The notes under the pieces are model-generated. The model had not been told where the DNA came from. It did no database searches and worked only from the letters and a program-made list of their open reading frames with translations. Positions 21,345 to 32,430 of a stretch of DNA of 64,000 bases are shown here, piece by piece; positions within the stretch are counted from its first letter, which is position 1, and each line of letters starts with the position of its first letter. The stretch covers positions 22,754,001 through 22,818,000 of the forward strand of contig CP093831.1 in NCBI GenBank assembly GCA_033063855.1. Reading direction: 5' to 3'. The stretch comes from Smittia aterrima. Its lineage: Eukaryota; Arthropoda; Insecta; Diptera; Chironomidae. A program made the position numbers and the translations under genes.

Positions 21345-23285
21345 TTACGAGAACCGATGATTTCTTGGGAAATTTTTCACATCTCCGTTCCACATAACTT
21401 CCGGAGAATTCGCCGCGAAGGGAGCAAAACTTATGTCGCTATCGACTACGAAGTCTTGGTCTTGCTTTCTTTCGAAACCAAACGGATCGGCATCGTTTGG
21501 ATCTTTCTCAAGAGATTTTTGTACAGAAACGATTTCAAAGTCATCGCCCAATGCAGTTCTTAGTGCGCTGCTTTGCTTTCTCGCTGTCTTCAGTGTCGAA
21601 TGAATCTCGTGAAGGCTCTGCTGATGATTTCGTTTATTATTTCGTTGCGAATCGAAGTTAATAAAGTCATCACTGTTCAGTCCAATCTCATGGAAATCTG
21701 ACGACTCTGTGAAAGCATCTCGAAGATCGTCAGTGTCCAAATTGTGAGTTTGAGGAATCTTCGTTGGACGCTTTCGTTTCCCGAAAATATTTTTCTTTGG
21801 TCGTTTCGTTGATGGCTCTGGCTCTTCCGTTGTCGTTGTAGTTGTCCTTCGAGTCGTGTAAGCATTGTAATCGTAATTTCCTTCATCCTCTTCCTCTTCT
21901 TCCTTCGTTCCTTTGAAATCATAATCAAAGTTGTTAAACTTGTTGAAGCTGCTTACTTTATTTAATCTATTGCGGTTGCTATTGCTGTTCACGTTGTGGT
22001 TTGCAGTGGCGTGAACGTTTTGAGTTTCAGATCCGTCGTTAAAACCGCTGTACTCGTTCAAGAAATGATTTCCGTTTCCAGTCAAAGGATTTTGTTTCGT
22101 TGGCGTGGAAAAGTCATTCGGTTCGTAGCGACTTGGAAGTTTCGGGAAATTGGAATTTTGATTTTGACTTTGTTTAGTTTTCTGCTTCGGAATTGGTTCA
22201 ACGTTTTGATTGAAATTCGAGTAAGAAGTTGATTGAGATCCGAGATTTGAATTTAAGTTTGAATCCAAGCTTGTGCCTTGAATGTTTGCATTATAATTGA
22301 AATTGCTGCTAGGATTTGAACTTCCACGAACTGGGTTCCCATAAGAAGTTTTGTGTGAGTTGTACGTTGGCGCCTGTTCGAGTGGGAAGTTGTTAATTGG
22401 CTGAGGAAATTTATCATTGCTCGCTGTGTAGAAATTAGCAATTGATGGATCAACAGGTTCATTTGAGAACGACGGGAATTGTGTCTGATGTTGTTGAATT
22501 GATTGAAGAGTTTGAAGGCGTTGACCATTCAATGGCGACGATGGAGCATCATACGATGACTCGAATTGACTGAAGGAAGGAGGTGGCCCGTAGAGAGACG
22601 ATGGCTTCTTCTTTGGCCTTTTCTTCGAAGGAGGAATATAACTGTAGCCATCTAAAGCTGCTTTTGGTGGACCATTCTTGTACTTGTTTGATGCTCTTGG
22701 AGGTTCAGCCAAGTTCTTCGTTGAGAAAGGAGGGAAACGGAAGTCACTGCTCGAGCTGAAGTCTTTAAACCCACCAAAGCTTGAAGATGAACTTCCGGGA
22801 TTTTTAATCTTCGAGCGGAATTGGCTTGACGGTCTTCGATTTCTTGAGTTTGGTTTTCGCTTCGGTCGATTGGAGTGAATAACGACGATATCGTCGTTAC
22901 GATCGCTGAGCTTCATGGGACGCAACTTAGGCATCGGGAAATTATGAATGACGAGAGTAAGGGCTTCCGCCTTGGGGTCAACGCTTTCACTAACTCTCGT
23001 CGTCGGTTCAATGTTTGTATCGACACGTACAGCATTTGTCTGGATTAACGTCGTGATGGAGATCACCTGTAATTGATTAAATAGAGAAGAAACATTTAAT
23101 TGACGACGAATGAGAGAAAGATTCACTTTTCATGCTATTGCCATATTTAAATTATGTTTAATCGAGTTTCTTTTCGTTTTATGTCTAAGCAAACATGTTT
23201 TTCACTCTCCGTTGTCCTCCTTTTGCGAGTCGCGTTTCTTAGTCGGAGCTCGAGTTGATGCAATTTAGCACAAAGTCACTTTCAT
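21345..23285 (-). CDS. Secreted low-complexity protein, function unknown
   Basis: Main exon 23066-21345 (574 codons including stop), after a good acceptor (TCAATTACAG). The frame continues upstream without an ATG. The best first exon I can find is the 6-nt ATGAAA at 23285-23280 with donor GTGACT, which gives the signal-like start MKVISITTLIQTNA; this first exon is a proposal. The protein is rich in Ser, Asn, Pro and Gln. It has basic stretches (RPKRKPNSRNRRP), a Pro-rich part (PPSKKRPKKKP), an Asn/Ser-rich middle, an acidic EEEEEDEG run, and a Thr tract (TTRRTTTTTTEEPEP) before RPKK. No domain is recognised. It resembles extracellular or cuticular structural proteins in composition only. Confidence 0.6.
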
Positions 23286-25512
23286 TTGAAACAGGTGTCG
23301 CTTATCAAAAACAGATTTCTTGGCATTTGTTAAACGATTACCCGCAAAACTTTCTTTATCTCAAAAGGTCTAAGTGAACGCTTAGCCACTGAATTAATTC
23401 TTTTTTTTACAAGAAAACTTCAACTCTTAGCAATGGCCATTTGAACATAAATCGAAAGGAGATCAGACATGACACAACGTTAAGTTGATTTATTATCTTG
23501 TCAGCGATTGAGTTCACTTCTTGAGAATTTCGTGACAACTGTTTGATAATAAATATTTCTCTGCAGCACTTTTGCATAAATTTCATTGAAAGCTAAAGCG
23601 ATGACAGCGAAAGGGGAAAGTTCATTGCTTCTCTCACGATAATCGAAGTGCACAATCGCTTTTGTCAAACGAATGTCGTGACATGTTAGGAATTTCCCTT
23701 TCGTTTTTCACTTGCAAATGCAATTTACCATTATCAACTTCCTGAGATGCATTCTCGGTAGCGTCGTTTGTGTCTTCGCTTTCTAAAAGTCTTTAAAAAA
23801 GATTCACTTTTATTTTATTTCTGGTTTGTCTTCGCGAAATCTATTCAACTTCTTCAAGTGTACATCCGATCGCCTTGAGAGTTTTCTTCAAACTAAGTCG
23901 ATCCGACTTTGTAGAATCATCTTTTATGAAAAAAGATTTCTTTATTTCTCTCAAGCCTAATGCTTAGCTCGGCGGAGAAGAAACTTGCTTTTCCACAAGT
24001 TCCGTAAGTAAAAAGTCTCTTTTTTGCATTGAAGTTTGAGTAGTGAGCTTCAAAGAAAGTAAAATTCATGCGATTCTTCTTCTCTTTCCGTTTTTCTTCT
24101 CCGCGATCGTCAACCGCCAAACCACATCACAGATGCAACCGATTTTCCGTCTGCTTTTCGACATGTACTACATTCCTCATCTTGAATCTCTCTCGCTCTG
24201 CTGATGTTTATCATAAATCCAAAGTATTCTCTTTTGCTTTGCATTGTCTCTGCGACGAGTGCCTCGAGTTTCATCAATTAAAGAGAGAAATTATGATAAT
24301 TTGCGAAATATTCAAATTTGAAGATTTCACAGGAGCTCAAAAAAAGAAAAAGAAACTACTAAAACAAGTTTCGTGGTTAGAAAAGGAAAGTTTGGGAAGA
24401 AATCAAAGCTTCTGGCAGTTATTAACCGCGAACGCTTCTCGAAACCAAAGATATTAAATTAACTAAGCAAACATATTTTGTGTTCGATGAGGAACACTTT
24501 AAAATCGATTAAATTGTCTGTGAAACAAAAGCTGTTGTGTGTTTAATGATTACTCGTTATTTTATCGCCTCATAAAACATCAAACATTGTTGCTCCACGA
24601 CGATGTCGTTGGTGACGCTGCTTTCATTGTTAGTTCGCGCATTTAGAAGACTTAAAAGTTTGCGGCAAGAGCAATTAACTTCTCTCACTCAAATTTGAAC
24701 AACAATGAAAATCTGTGTCAAATTGAACAACTTGTTGGCTTCGCAAAGGTTGTTACTGAGGCGATTGCTTTATATTTAGAATTAGTTTTGAAGGTTTGAC
24801 TATTGGCGACCTTCGAGAGTCCCCACGCAACTCTTTTTCCTTGCTTTGCGTTACAAACAGATAAGCCGAGGAAAACCTTCAGATCAAGACATTTCTTATT
24901 CATTGACAGTGAATCAATTTGAACTTCGATATGGCTTCGAAGTGTTTTTCATTATCAATTCAAAGATGGAAATTCAAGCAGCACTTGACGATCTCAAAAA
25001 TTCCAATTTATTCTCTTCGATTTTCAGAATTTTTCTTTCGATAATCGAAAACCTGGAAAAAGAAGAAAAGCTCCTCGAAAAAAAGCTCAACAACATTTAC
25101 TCACAGCAACGCTCAGTCATGAATGATTTCGATCTCCGCTCCACTTTAATAAATGCGAAAAATGTGATCTCATTTTCTTGTGTACTCGGCTTTAACCTAC
25201 AGACACTGCATTAACATTGCGTTAGCTGTACAAGATCGAATGCATTAAAAGTTGAAAGTTATTCAACGCAACGATTACGTGGTCTTTTATCATTCGTGAA
25301 CCTTTTTCTCTGCATTCTAATTTAAATGATTGGCGAGGCTTGAGCAAGCTTCGCTTACGCGTTAATAACAAAATAAACGTTTTGTGATTTTTCTTTTAAA
25401 AACTTTAATTTTTATTGCGTGTTTGCATTTGCTACGAGTATTTAAAATCTCATGAATAAATCACAAAATATGACTTTGGATTATCCAGATCGACTGTCGT
25501 GGAGGGAAGTTC
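23286..25512. other. Intergenic, no firm gene
   Basis: About 2.2 kb. A possible small plus-strand frame starts at 24966 (82 codons, with a charged, coiled-coil-like part NLEKEEKLLEKKLNN), but no promoter, homology or splice support is visible. The open frame at 24068-24457 looks random. The 3' end contains the flank of the first cuticle gene. Confidence 0.4.
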
Positions 25513-26152
25513 TTAACCGTAGTATGGAGAAGCGTGGGCGAGAGCTGCGCCATGATATCCAAGTCCATGAGCTGGGAAAAGATTTGATATTAGTTTTTTG
25601 ATTTCTGAAAAGTCAATGATCCTTACCGAGTGGTGCGTGGTAAGCTGGGTAGGCAGCGGCGACTGGAGCGTGGAGGGCTCCGGCATAACCGTATGGAGAC
25701 ACAACCTTAGCAACTGGAGCGGCGTAACCGTAAGGAGAGAGAACCTTAGCGACTGGAGCAACAACCTTAGCGACACCTTCTTTACGAACGACGGCATTGA
25801 ATCCATTGACGGGGTCTGAAGTGTAGTCTACGATACGACGAGTACCATCAGCTTCGATGAACGAGTATTGACCAGTGACAACATCTCCTTGTCTCGATTC
25901 AGTTTGTGATTTGCTGTCTCCGGTGGAAGCATCGTTGACTGAGTAGGTATATTGATAATGAGGGTTGGCGTCATATTCAACTGACTTGACGACAGCTGGA
26001 GCGGCTAATCCATAAGGAGTGGCGACGATCGGTGATCCCGAAACGTAGGCGATCAAAGCGAAGACGGCGACGAACTAAAATTTTGGGAAATTCAAGGAAC
26101 TTTAGATTAAAAGCCTCCAAGACCAATTCAAACTCAAACTCACTCTGAACAT
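25513..26152 (-). CDS. RR-2 cuticle protein (copy 1)
   Basis: Structural chitin-binding cuticle protein, 171 aa. Exons (minus): 26152-26144 (the 9-nt exon ATGTTCAGA), 26074-25627, 25571-25513. The signal peptide is [16 protein letters not shown]. The Rebers-Riddiford RR-2 domain occupies about residues 40-100 ([18 protein letters not shown] through GFNAVV). It is followed by [19 protein letters not shown] repeats and an Ala/His-rich tail ending SPYYG. On the minus strand a TATAAAAG box (26234-26227) and an initiator TCAGTT (26202-26197) are about 30 bp apart. RR-2 proteins are usually of hard cuticle. Its second exon is nearly identical to that of the next gene. Confidence 0.92.
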
Positions 26153-27781
26153 GATTATTATTGATTTGGTTGAATTGGCTATGAGATTTGAATTAGAACT
26201 GAATGATTTTGCTAACCGCTCAACAGCTTTTATACAATTTTCCAGCTGCATACGAAGCTTAATCAGCCAAAAGCTTTTTCTCTTTCAAAGGAGACCTGTG
26301 TGCGTACTTTCTATATTTAATCTACTTCTTAAATATTTTTTAACGTCTCCCTCACACGCGCCTTTTATTTTTTCATGTTGCACTTTGGTTTGATAACTAA
26401 AAGGTGGGTTTGCAATTTTAATTGCGAATTTTTATGTTTAGCCTTGCGTTTTGATTTTATTTGATAACTAATTGAACTAGTTAAGGAGAAGAGTTGAATT
26501 TGGTGTCTCAATCTTGAAAGGAATTTAATGAAAAAAAAATTCTGACAAAAGATGAGACAATCGAATAATTTCGCTGAAGCAAGTTCTGCTCACGTTTCCA
26601 ACGAATTCGCTCTTGAATAAATTTAAGAAGAGACTTTAATATTTTCATGCGATGCAATCTTTCTCTGACATTGTAACGATTATTGCATAATTTGAGAGTT
26701 TTTGTAATTTTAAATTTGACCAAATCGATTTGTTCCTGTCGCTGATTAAACGTTTTGCAATAAAGTTCATAAATCTCTGATGCGATTTAAACTTGAAGCA
26801 ATTGGAACATTTGTGATTAAAGTTATTTGATAATCAGAGATCTAATTTGCTCGAAGGTGTGGAGACCATTGAAAGTTTTGACTTTAAGTTCACGATCAGC
26901 AACTAGTCGAATGATTTTACCAATTATTTGAAATTGAAACTGATTATCAGTTTTGATTTATATTGAACACTTGTGAACGCATTTTGAGTTGTGGGTGGCA
27001 TTGAAAGGCGAGCAATGACATTCTTGAAATTATATCGAAATGACAAAAATTTTAGAAATTTATAACTTTCAAGAATGTTTAATGAATGACTTAAGAATCT
27101 TTTGAGCAAGAATAATTTTCCAACGACTCTTTGACCGACTCTTAATATTTATTTTAAAAGTATAATTGAGCATGATCTTGCATTGAGATATTCCTTAGCT
27201 AGCTGACAACCACATAAATGCATAAAAGTTATTCCAATTGATAGAGGAGATCCATTCATTCATTCACAAGAAGCTAAAGATAAATGCTCTTGGATTTCTT
27301 CAGTTGAATAAATGACTTGGTTTGAGATGACACGAGAGTCGTTGGTAACGAGACGAATAAATTTGATTTTATTAGAAAAAAGAAGACCTTAAACATTGTT
27401 GAGACATTTTCATTAATTGTCTCGATTGTCACGAGAAAAATAAATTCTTCTCACTCAAATCTGCAAAATAAATATTTTCTTGATTCTTGACCCCAACTTG
27501 TGATTGACATCTCAGTCTGACTTGATCTTCTCTTCTTCGTCAAGTTATTCATTGGAATAAAATCAAAGACAAAAAGTTTAAAGATTTTCACAGTTCAACT
27601 GTACATAAATGGCAATTTATTTCATTAACAATGTGACTTAGCTTTTCAAGCTTGTTTGAGATTTCTTAAATACATGAGTGATAAGTTTGTTTGTGTAATT
27701 TGATTTATCAGTTTTCGTCATTTTCCTTTTGATTCGCGAGCGGTCGTCCTTTTCGTTTCACTAGAGTATGAGATGAGAGTC
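26153..27781. other. Intergenic between RR-2 genes
   Basis: Contains the core promoter of copy 1 and about 1.5 kb of AT-rich sequence. No coding potential was recognised and no repeat stands out. Confidence 0.5.
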
Positions 27782-28404
27782 TTAACCGTAGTATGGGGAG
27801 GCAACTGGATGAGCGAGTGCGGCTCCTAAAAAATGATTCTTTGTTGTTTCATTTATTTCAAAAAGTTAATTAAAATATTTACCGTGGTAAGCTGGGTAGG
27901 CAGCAGCGACTGGAGCGTGGAGGGCTCCGGCATAACCGTATGGAGACACAACCTTGGCAACTGGAGCGGCGTAACCGTAAGGAGAGAGAACCTTAGCGAC
28001 TGGAGCAACAACCTTGGCGACAGCGCCTTCCTTGTGAACGACGGCATTGAATCCATTGACGGGGTCAGCTGTGTAGTCAACAATACGACGGGTACCATCA
28101 GCTTCAACCAAAGAGTATTGTCCAGTGACAACATCTCCTTGTCTCGATTCAGTTTGTGATTTGCTGTCTCCGGTCAAGGCATCGTTGACTGAGTAGGTAT
28201 ATTGATAATGAGGGTTGGCATCATATTCAACTGTCTTGACAACAGCGGCTGGTCCAACTGGAGCGGCGTATCCATAAGGAGTGGCGACGATCGGTGATCC
28301 CGAAACGTAGGCGATCAAAGCGAAGACTGCGACGAACTTTTAATGAAAAGAACGAAAATTAAAAGAAAAATCTTTTTGAGACTCATTGAACTCACTCTGA
28401 ACAT
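27782..28404 (-). CDS. RR-2 cuticle protein (copy 2)
   Basis: Paralogue of the previous gene, 168 aa. Exons (minus): 28404-28396 (again ATGTTCAGA), 28336-27883, 27825-27782. Same signal peptide and RR-2 domain ([18 protein letters not shown] through GFNAVV), then SPYGY repeats and a SPYYG end. Core promoter on the minus strand: TATAAAAG at 28492-28485 and TCAGTC at 28459-28454. Coding sequence in exon 2 is almost the same as copy 1, whereas intron and flanking sequences differ strongly. Secreted into the cuticle, chitin-binding by family. Confidence 0.92.
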
Positions 28405-30156
28405 TTTTGGTTTTTTAGTTTTAATCCTACGTTATAGAAGAATGAAGTTTGTTGACTGAGCTGTCGATTGCAGCGTGCACGGAGCTTTTATATGAACGGC
28501 ATCGTCAGAATCGCGGTATCTCACACACCTTGTCTCGATTAGAGAGACGCCGAAGTGCACACACATGGCAACTGCAATTTTGATATATGCGAACCGATCA
28601 CTTTTCACCATGACCTAAAGTCTGAGCGAGACTATCTCATTCGCTTTACTCTTAATAAATCTATTTCAAGTTAATACTCGCGAAGCCAACGCATGTTCAA
28701 AGGTAAAATAAATTTCTTGTGAAAGGAGAGAATGAGAGTCAATTGAAATAAATTGACTGCGCTGATACATTCGACGTCTATGTTGAGTTTCGCTATGATT
28801 CATGTTCCTTCTTACAGCGTGCCCATTTATGTCACGTGATACACTTCGAGTGAGACTCACGCATTCGCTTTACAATTGTGTTTGTTCGCTTTGGATTTGC
28901 TGCAACTGAAAAATCACTTTTAATCGAAATTTTTCGCAACCTTAAATGGAATTATTTAGTCTTTGTCACAGATTGCAGTTTAGGTTGAATTTTATTTGAC
29001 GTACGTGAGTTCATTGGAAAATTTCCGAGCTTCTGTCGATTACAGACGGTTCAGATTACAAAGAGTGACGAAATATTTTTTTTGAATTTCAAATTCCGAC
29101 TCGACACATGACAAGCCCTCGCGCATGACTTCCTGTCTCATAAATCCTAAAGTGTATGTACATTCCACTGATAAGATAACACAAATTCGTTCTCGAGAAG
29201 TTCACTGGAAAATTACCCGAACCCCAAAGACGACGATAATTACTCATGACCAAGTGTTTCATTAAATTTAAACGTCATTAATTAGTTTTTTTTTCATGAG
29301 AACGAGAGATAACAAAACTCATTCTCGGCCTAGTCGTCGGACTTTATGTGTATCAATGAAATTCATAAATGCACAAAGTAAAGCAATTATGCGTTGATGT
29401 GGATAAGGCGGCTGTCAGCAGCACATAAGAAATGACAGAGATTTCTTATGTACAGTCACGAAGCGTGTGCAAAAATTGAGTTACGCGATTGCAATTCTTA
29501 ACATCAATTTTAATCTGAAAACGTTTGACATCATTTACAAACTGATTGAGCGCTTAATTACTTTGTCAAAACCAACAATTTGCTTCGTTTAATTAAATTT
29601 TTCCATTTTCCGCTTCAAAGTCGCAGCGAAAAAAAAAATTCTTCGAAGTCAACGCAACAAGTGTTTCCCCATTAGGCTTCTCACGAAACGGAGACAGAGT
29701 GTCTGCAAGCTTTAATTACTTTTGAAATCGTTTAAAATGTAAACAACGTCAGCTGAGTTTACCGGTTTTCAGAGATTGTACTGAGAAAAATTTAAATTCG
29801 CGGAGGTTAATCGTTTCTCGAAAGTTCTGAATGCAATTTACAAGTTTCTGCGTTTAATCGAAGAACTTCATGAATTTCGTTGACAAAGAAAAATTGTATA
29901 ACGTTCTTCAAGTTGCAGATTAGAGTTTTCCTTCTGAATTGCAAATGCTGAATAAATTTTCATATTTACCTGCGTTTTCGACAGAAAATATTTTTGCGCT
30001 GTTAACTAGTTTGAACATCTCGTGAGAACTATTCTTCTGACGACTGAAAGTTTGTGGAGGGCTCGCGAGTATTTAAAGAAAATCTTTTGAACTTTTAACG
30101 TCATTAAGTTGAAGTGCATTGTCTGTTTAACCTCAAGTTGTGAACGATAAGAAATT
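28405..30156. other. Intergenic between divergent cuticle genes
   Basis: About 1.75 kb separating a minus-strand and a plus-strand cuticle gene; both promoters lie at its ends. The TATTTAAA at 30070-30077 with TCATT near 30101 is the likely core promoter of the plus gene. No other feature recognised. Confidence 0.5.
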
Positions 30157-30976
30157 ATGTTGTTAAAGGTGAAAAGAGTGAAACTTTCGGAAACTTTCAA
30201 ATTCGTTAACCAACTTTTAAAGCTTTTTCATTTATCGATTTTGTGTGCCATCACATTCGGAGCTCCAATCATCTACAATCAACCTTATAACACTCGCAAT
30301 TCTTATCTGCCCGATCGTCTTACTCCGCCACGAGCAATCACAACTCTCAACACTTTCGTTCCAAGACGTTTGATTCCCCCAGCACCTCCTCGACCTCCCG
30401 TGCCTCGCGTTTATGAAAATCCACCACATCGAGTTTATCAAGCACCGGCCGTTTTCAGGCCCATCCCTCCCGCTCCAACAACAAGACGAACCTTTGTAAA
30501 TAATACCAACAACATGGCACGATACGCGTACAACTACGCTGTGAATGACAATCGGGTAACAAGTAATTAACTTTTATTTCCCGGATTTTATTTTCTTTAA
30601 TGCAAGTCCACCTTTAAATTCAATTCCGTTTGCATTTCAATCTATGCGAAAATTAATCTGATTTCATTTCATTTGCACTCATTTCGAAATGCTCGTCCTC
30701 TAAAAGACTGGCGATATTAAGAATGTTGAAGAGCGACTGGAGAACGGAGTGGTGACTGGAAGTTATAGCTTGAGAGAGCCTGATGGTTCAATTAGAACAG
30801 TGACGTACACAGCAGATGATGATGGTTTTAATGCGGTAAAGCTTTATTATCTATTCTTCATCTTATCTTGGTTGTAAGAACAATGAATTCCATTACAGGT
30901 CGTGTCCAAGGAAGCTCCAAATGGTCAGCCACCCGCTGCAGCTCCAAACAATCAACAATTTACAATATTTACTTGA
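30157..30976 (+). CDS. Cuticle protein with divergent RR domain
   Basis: Predicted 183 aa. Exons: 30157-30168, 30223-30555, 30707-30835, 30899-30976, phases consistent. The spliced start [19 protein letters not shown] is a good signal peptide. The first intron (30169-30222) is 54 nt and has no stop, so the unspliced frame also stays open. A Pro/Arg-rich region ([11 protein letters not shown]) precedes the chitin-binding domain, which is split over three exons: [13 protein letters not shown], then [20 protein letters not shown], then [12 protein letters not shown], then VVSK. It is RR-2-like but divergent, closest in layout to Pro-rich members. Confidence 0.88.
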
Positions 30977-31678
30977 AGTTAGGATCAATAACTGTTAGGG
31001 AATTTTAGTTGATTAATAAATTTTATATTTTATTTATAAAAACGAAATATTTTTGCAATTCAGGAGAAAAAAGTTCCCAGCGATGTAATTTTTTAAAACT
31101 AAAAATTTACGCTTCTTATCAACAAAAAAAATCTGATTCAATTCCATTCAAAAGTTAGCCAATATTTCAAATCATCACGTATGTCGTCTGGCGACCTAAT
31201 TTGCGTGATCAACAAAAGCTTTATTATGACTTCAAATGAGACGTTTCAATGGCAGGTCATTTTCCTGGCACGAGTGCAATGTAATCTGATGCAAGTTTGC
31301 TTTAGGTTTCTGTTACTAGGCTTCTTAGAAGTTGCGTCACAGCAAAACGCAAAAGAAGAAGACAAAGTGTCACGTTGTTTTGCGCGCCACCAAAATTTTT
31401 GCGTTCGCGTACTTGAACAAAAGAAATTTTATAGTGGAGCGTGATTGGAATGAGCAAAGAAGTTGAAACTTCAAAATTTCTTCATGTACTCGTCCGTTTA
31501 TCGCGAATTGTAATGTACGATGGCATATCAATAAAGCAACAAATGCAAAGTGTGATTGCAACATTTCTTGAGTATAAATATTTGGAAAATTTGAGTGGAT
31601 CATCAGTTCAGTCGAATCGTTCGAAGCAAGCGAAATCAATTTTTGTTTTAACAAGCCTTTAACCAAATAAGCTCTACA
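30977..31678 (+). promoter_or_regulatory. Intergenic with cuticle gene core promoter
   Basis: A TATAAATA box at 31573-31580 and initiator TCAGTT at 31603-31608 are correctly spaced for the gene starting at 31679. The rest has no supported feature. Confidence 0.55.
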
Positions 31679-32430
31679 ATGTGTTTGCTTAAAGTGAGAT
31701 CAATTTTGATATTTCTTAGATTTGATTTAAATGACTTCGGTTTATTTTCGCAGTTCTCATCAATCTTGTTGGTTGCCACCGCAGTCTCAGCTGGAATCGT
31801 CTCGCCTTTGGCTTACAATTATCCATTAAACGGGAATTACATTGCCGCTCGATCTGCACCTCTTGTTGCTGCCAGTCCATACTACGCCAGATCTGTCTTG
31901 CCAGCGCAATATGTTGCCAATCAATACGTGCAACCAGCAGTCGTTCGTTCAGCTCCTTTCATTGCCCAACCTGCCCCAGTCATCGCACGCGCTGCTCCAC
32001 TCGTAGCACACGCTGCCCCAGTCGTTGCTCATCATGCCCCAGTCGTTGCTCGTGCTGCACCAGTCGTTGCTGCCGTTGCTCGTGCTAATCTTGAGGAAGT
32101 CGATGCTTACCCACAATATCAATACGCCTACAGTGTAAACGATGTTCTTACTGGTGACAACAAAGCCCAGGAAGAGATCCGTGATGGAGATATCGTGAAA
32201 GGTTACTACAGCCTCGTGGAAGCTGATGGATCCGTGAGACGCGTTAACTATATTGCTGATCCTATCAACGGTTTTAATGGTAAGACCTCCTTCCACTCCC
32301 TACCACCTCCTTTTGTCTCTAAGATAAGAAAAAAGTCTAAAGGCAAAAATATTCTATTTCAGCCGTCGTATCCAAATCTGCCCCTGTTGTCGTTGCTGAA
32401 CCCGTTGCAGCAAAGGTTGTTGTCGCCTAA
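31679..32430 (+). CDS. RR-2 cuticle protein with AAPVVA repeats
   Basis: Predicted 202 aa. Exons: 31679-31693, 31754-32279, 32363-32430, phases consistent. The spliced N-terminus [19 protein letters not shown] is a signal peptide. The first intron (60 nt, 31694-31753) is again a multiple of three with no stop. Before the chitin-binding domain is a tract of AAP-VVA and [14 protein letters not shown] repeats. The RR-2 domain follows ([18 protein letters not shown], through [11 protein letters not shown]), with a short Ala/Val tail. A secreted, chitin-binding structural protein of cuticle. Confidence 0.9.

Noticed and set aside
24068..24457. Plus-strand 129-codon frame
   Set aside because: Composition follows local base composition; no promoter, signal peptide or domain.
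24966..25214. 82-codon frame with coiled-coil-like part
   Set aside because: Possible but unsupported; kept only as a remark in the intergenic entry.
25513..25806. Alternative frame across cuticle gene exon 2-3
   Set aside because: It is an out-of-frame shadow of the RR-2 gene.
31949..32296. Minus-strand frame opposite the AAPVVA repeats
   Set aside because: Shadow frame created by the repetitive codons of the cuticle gene.
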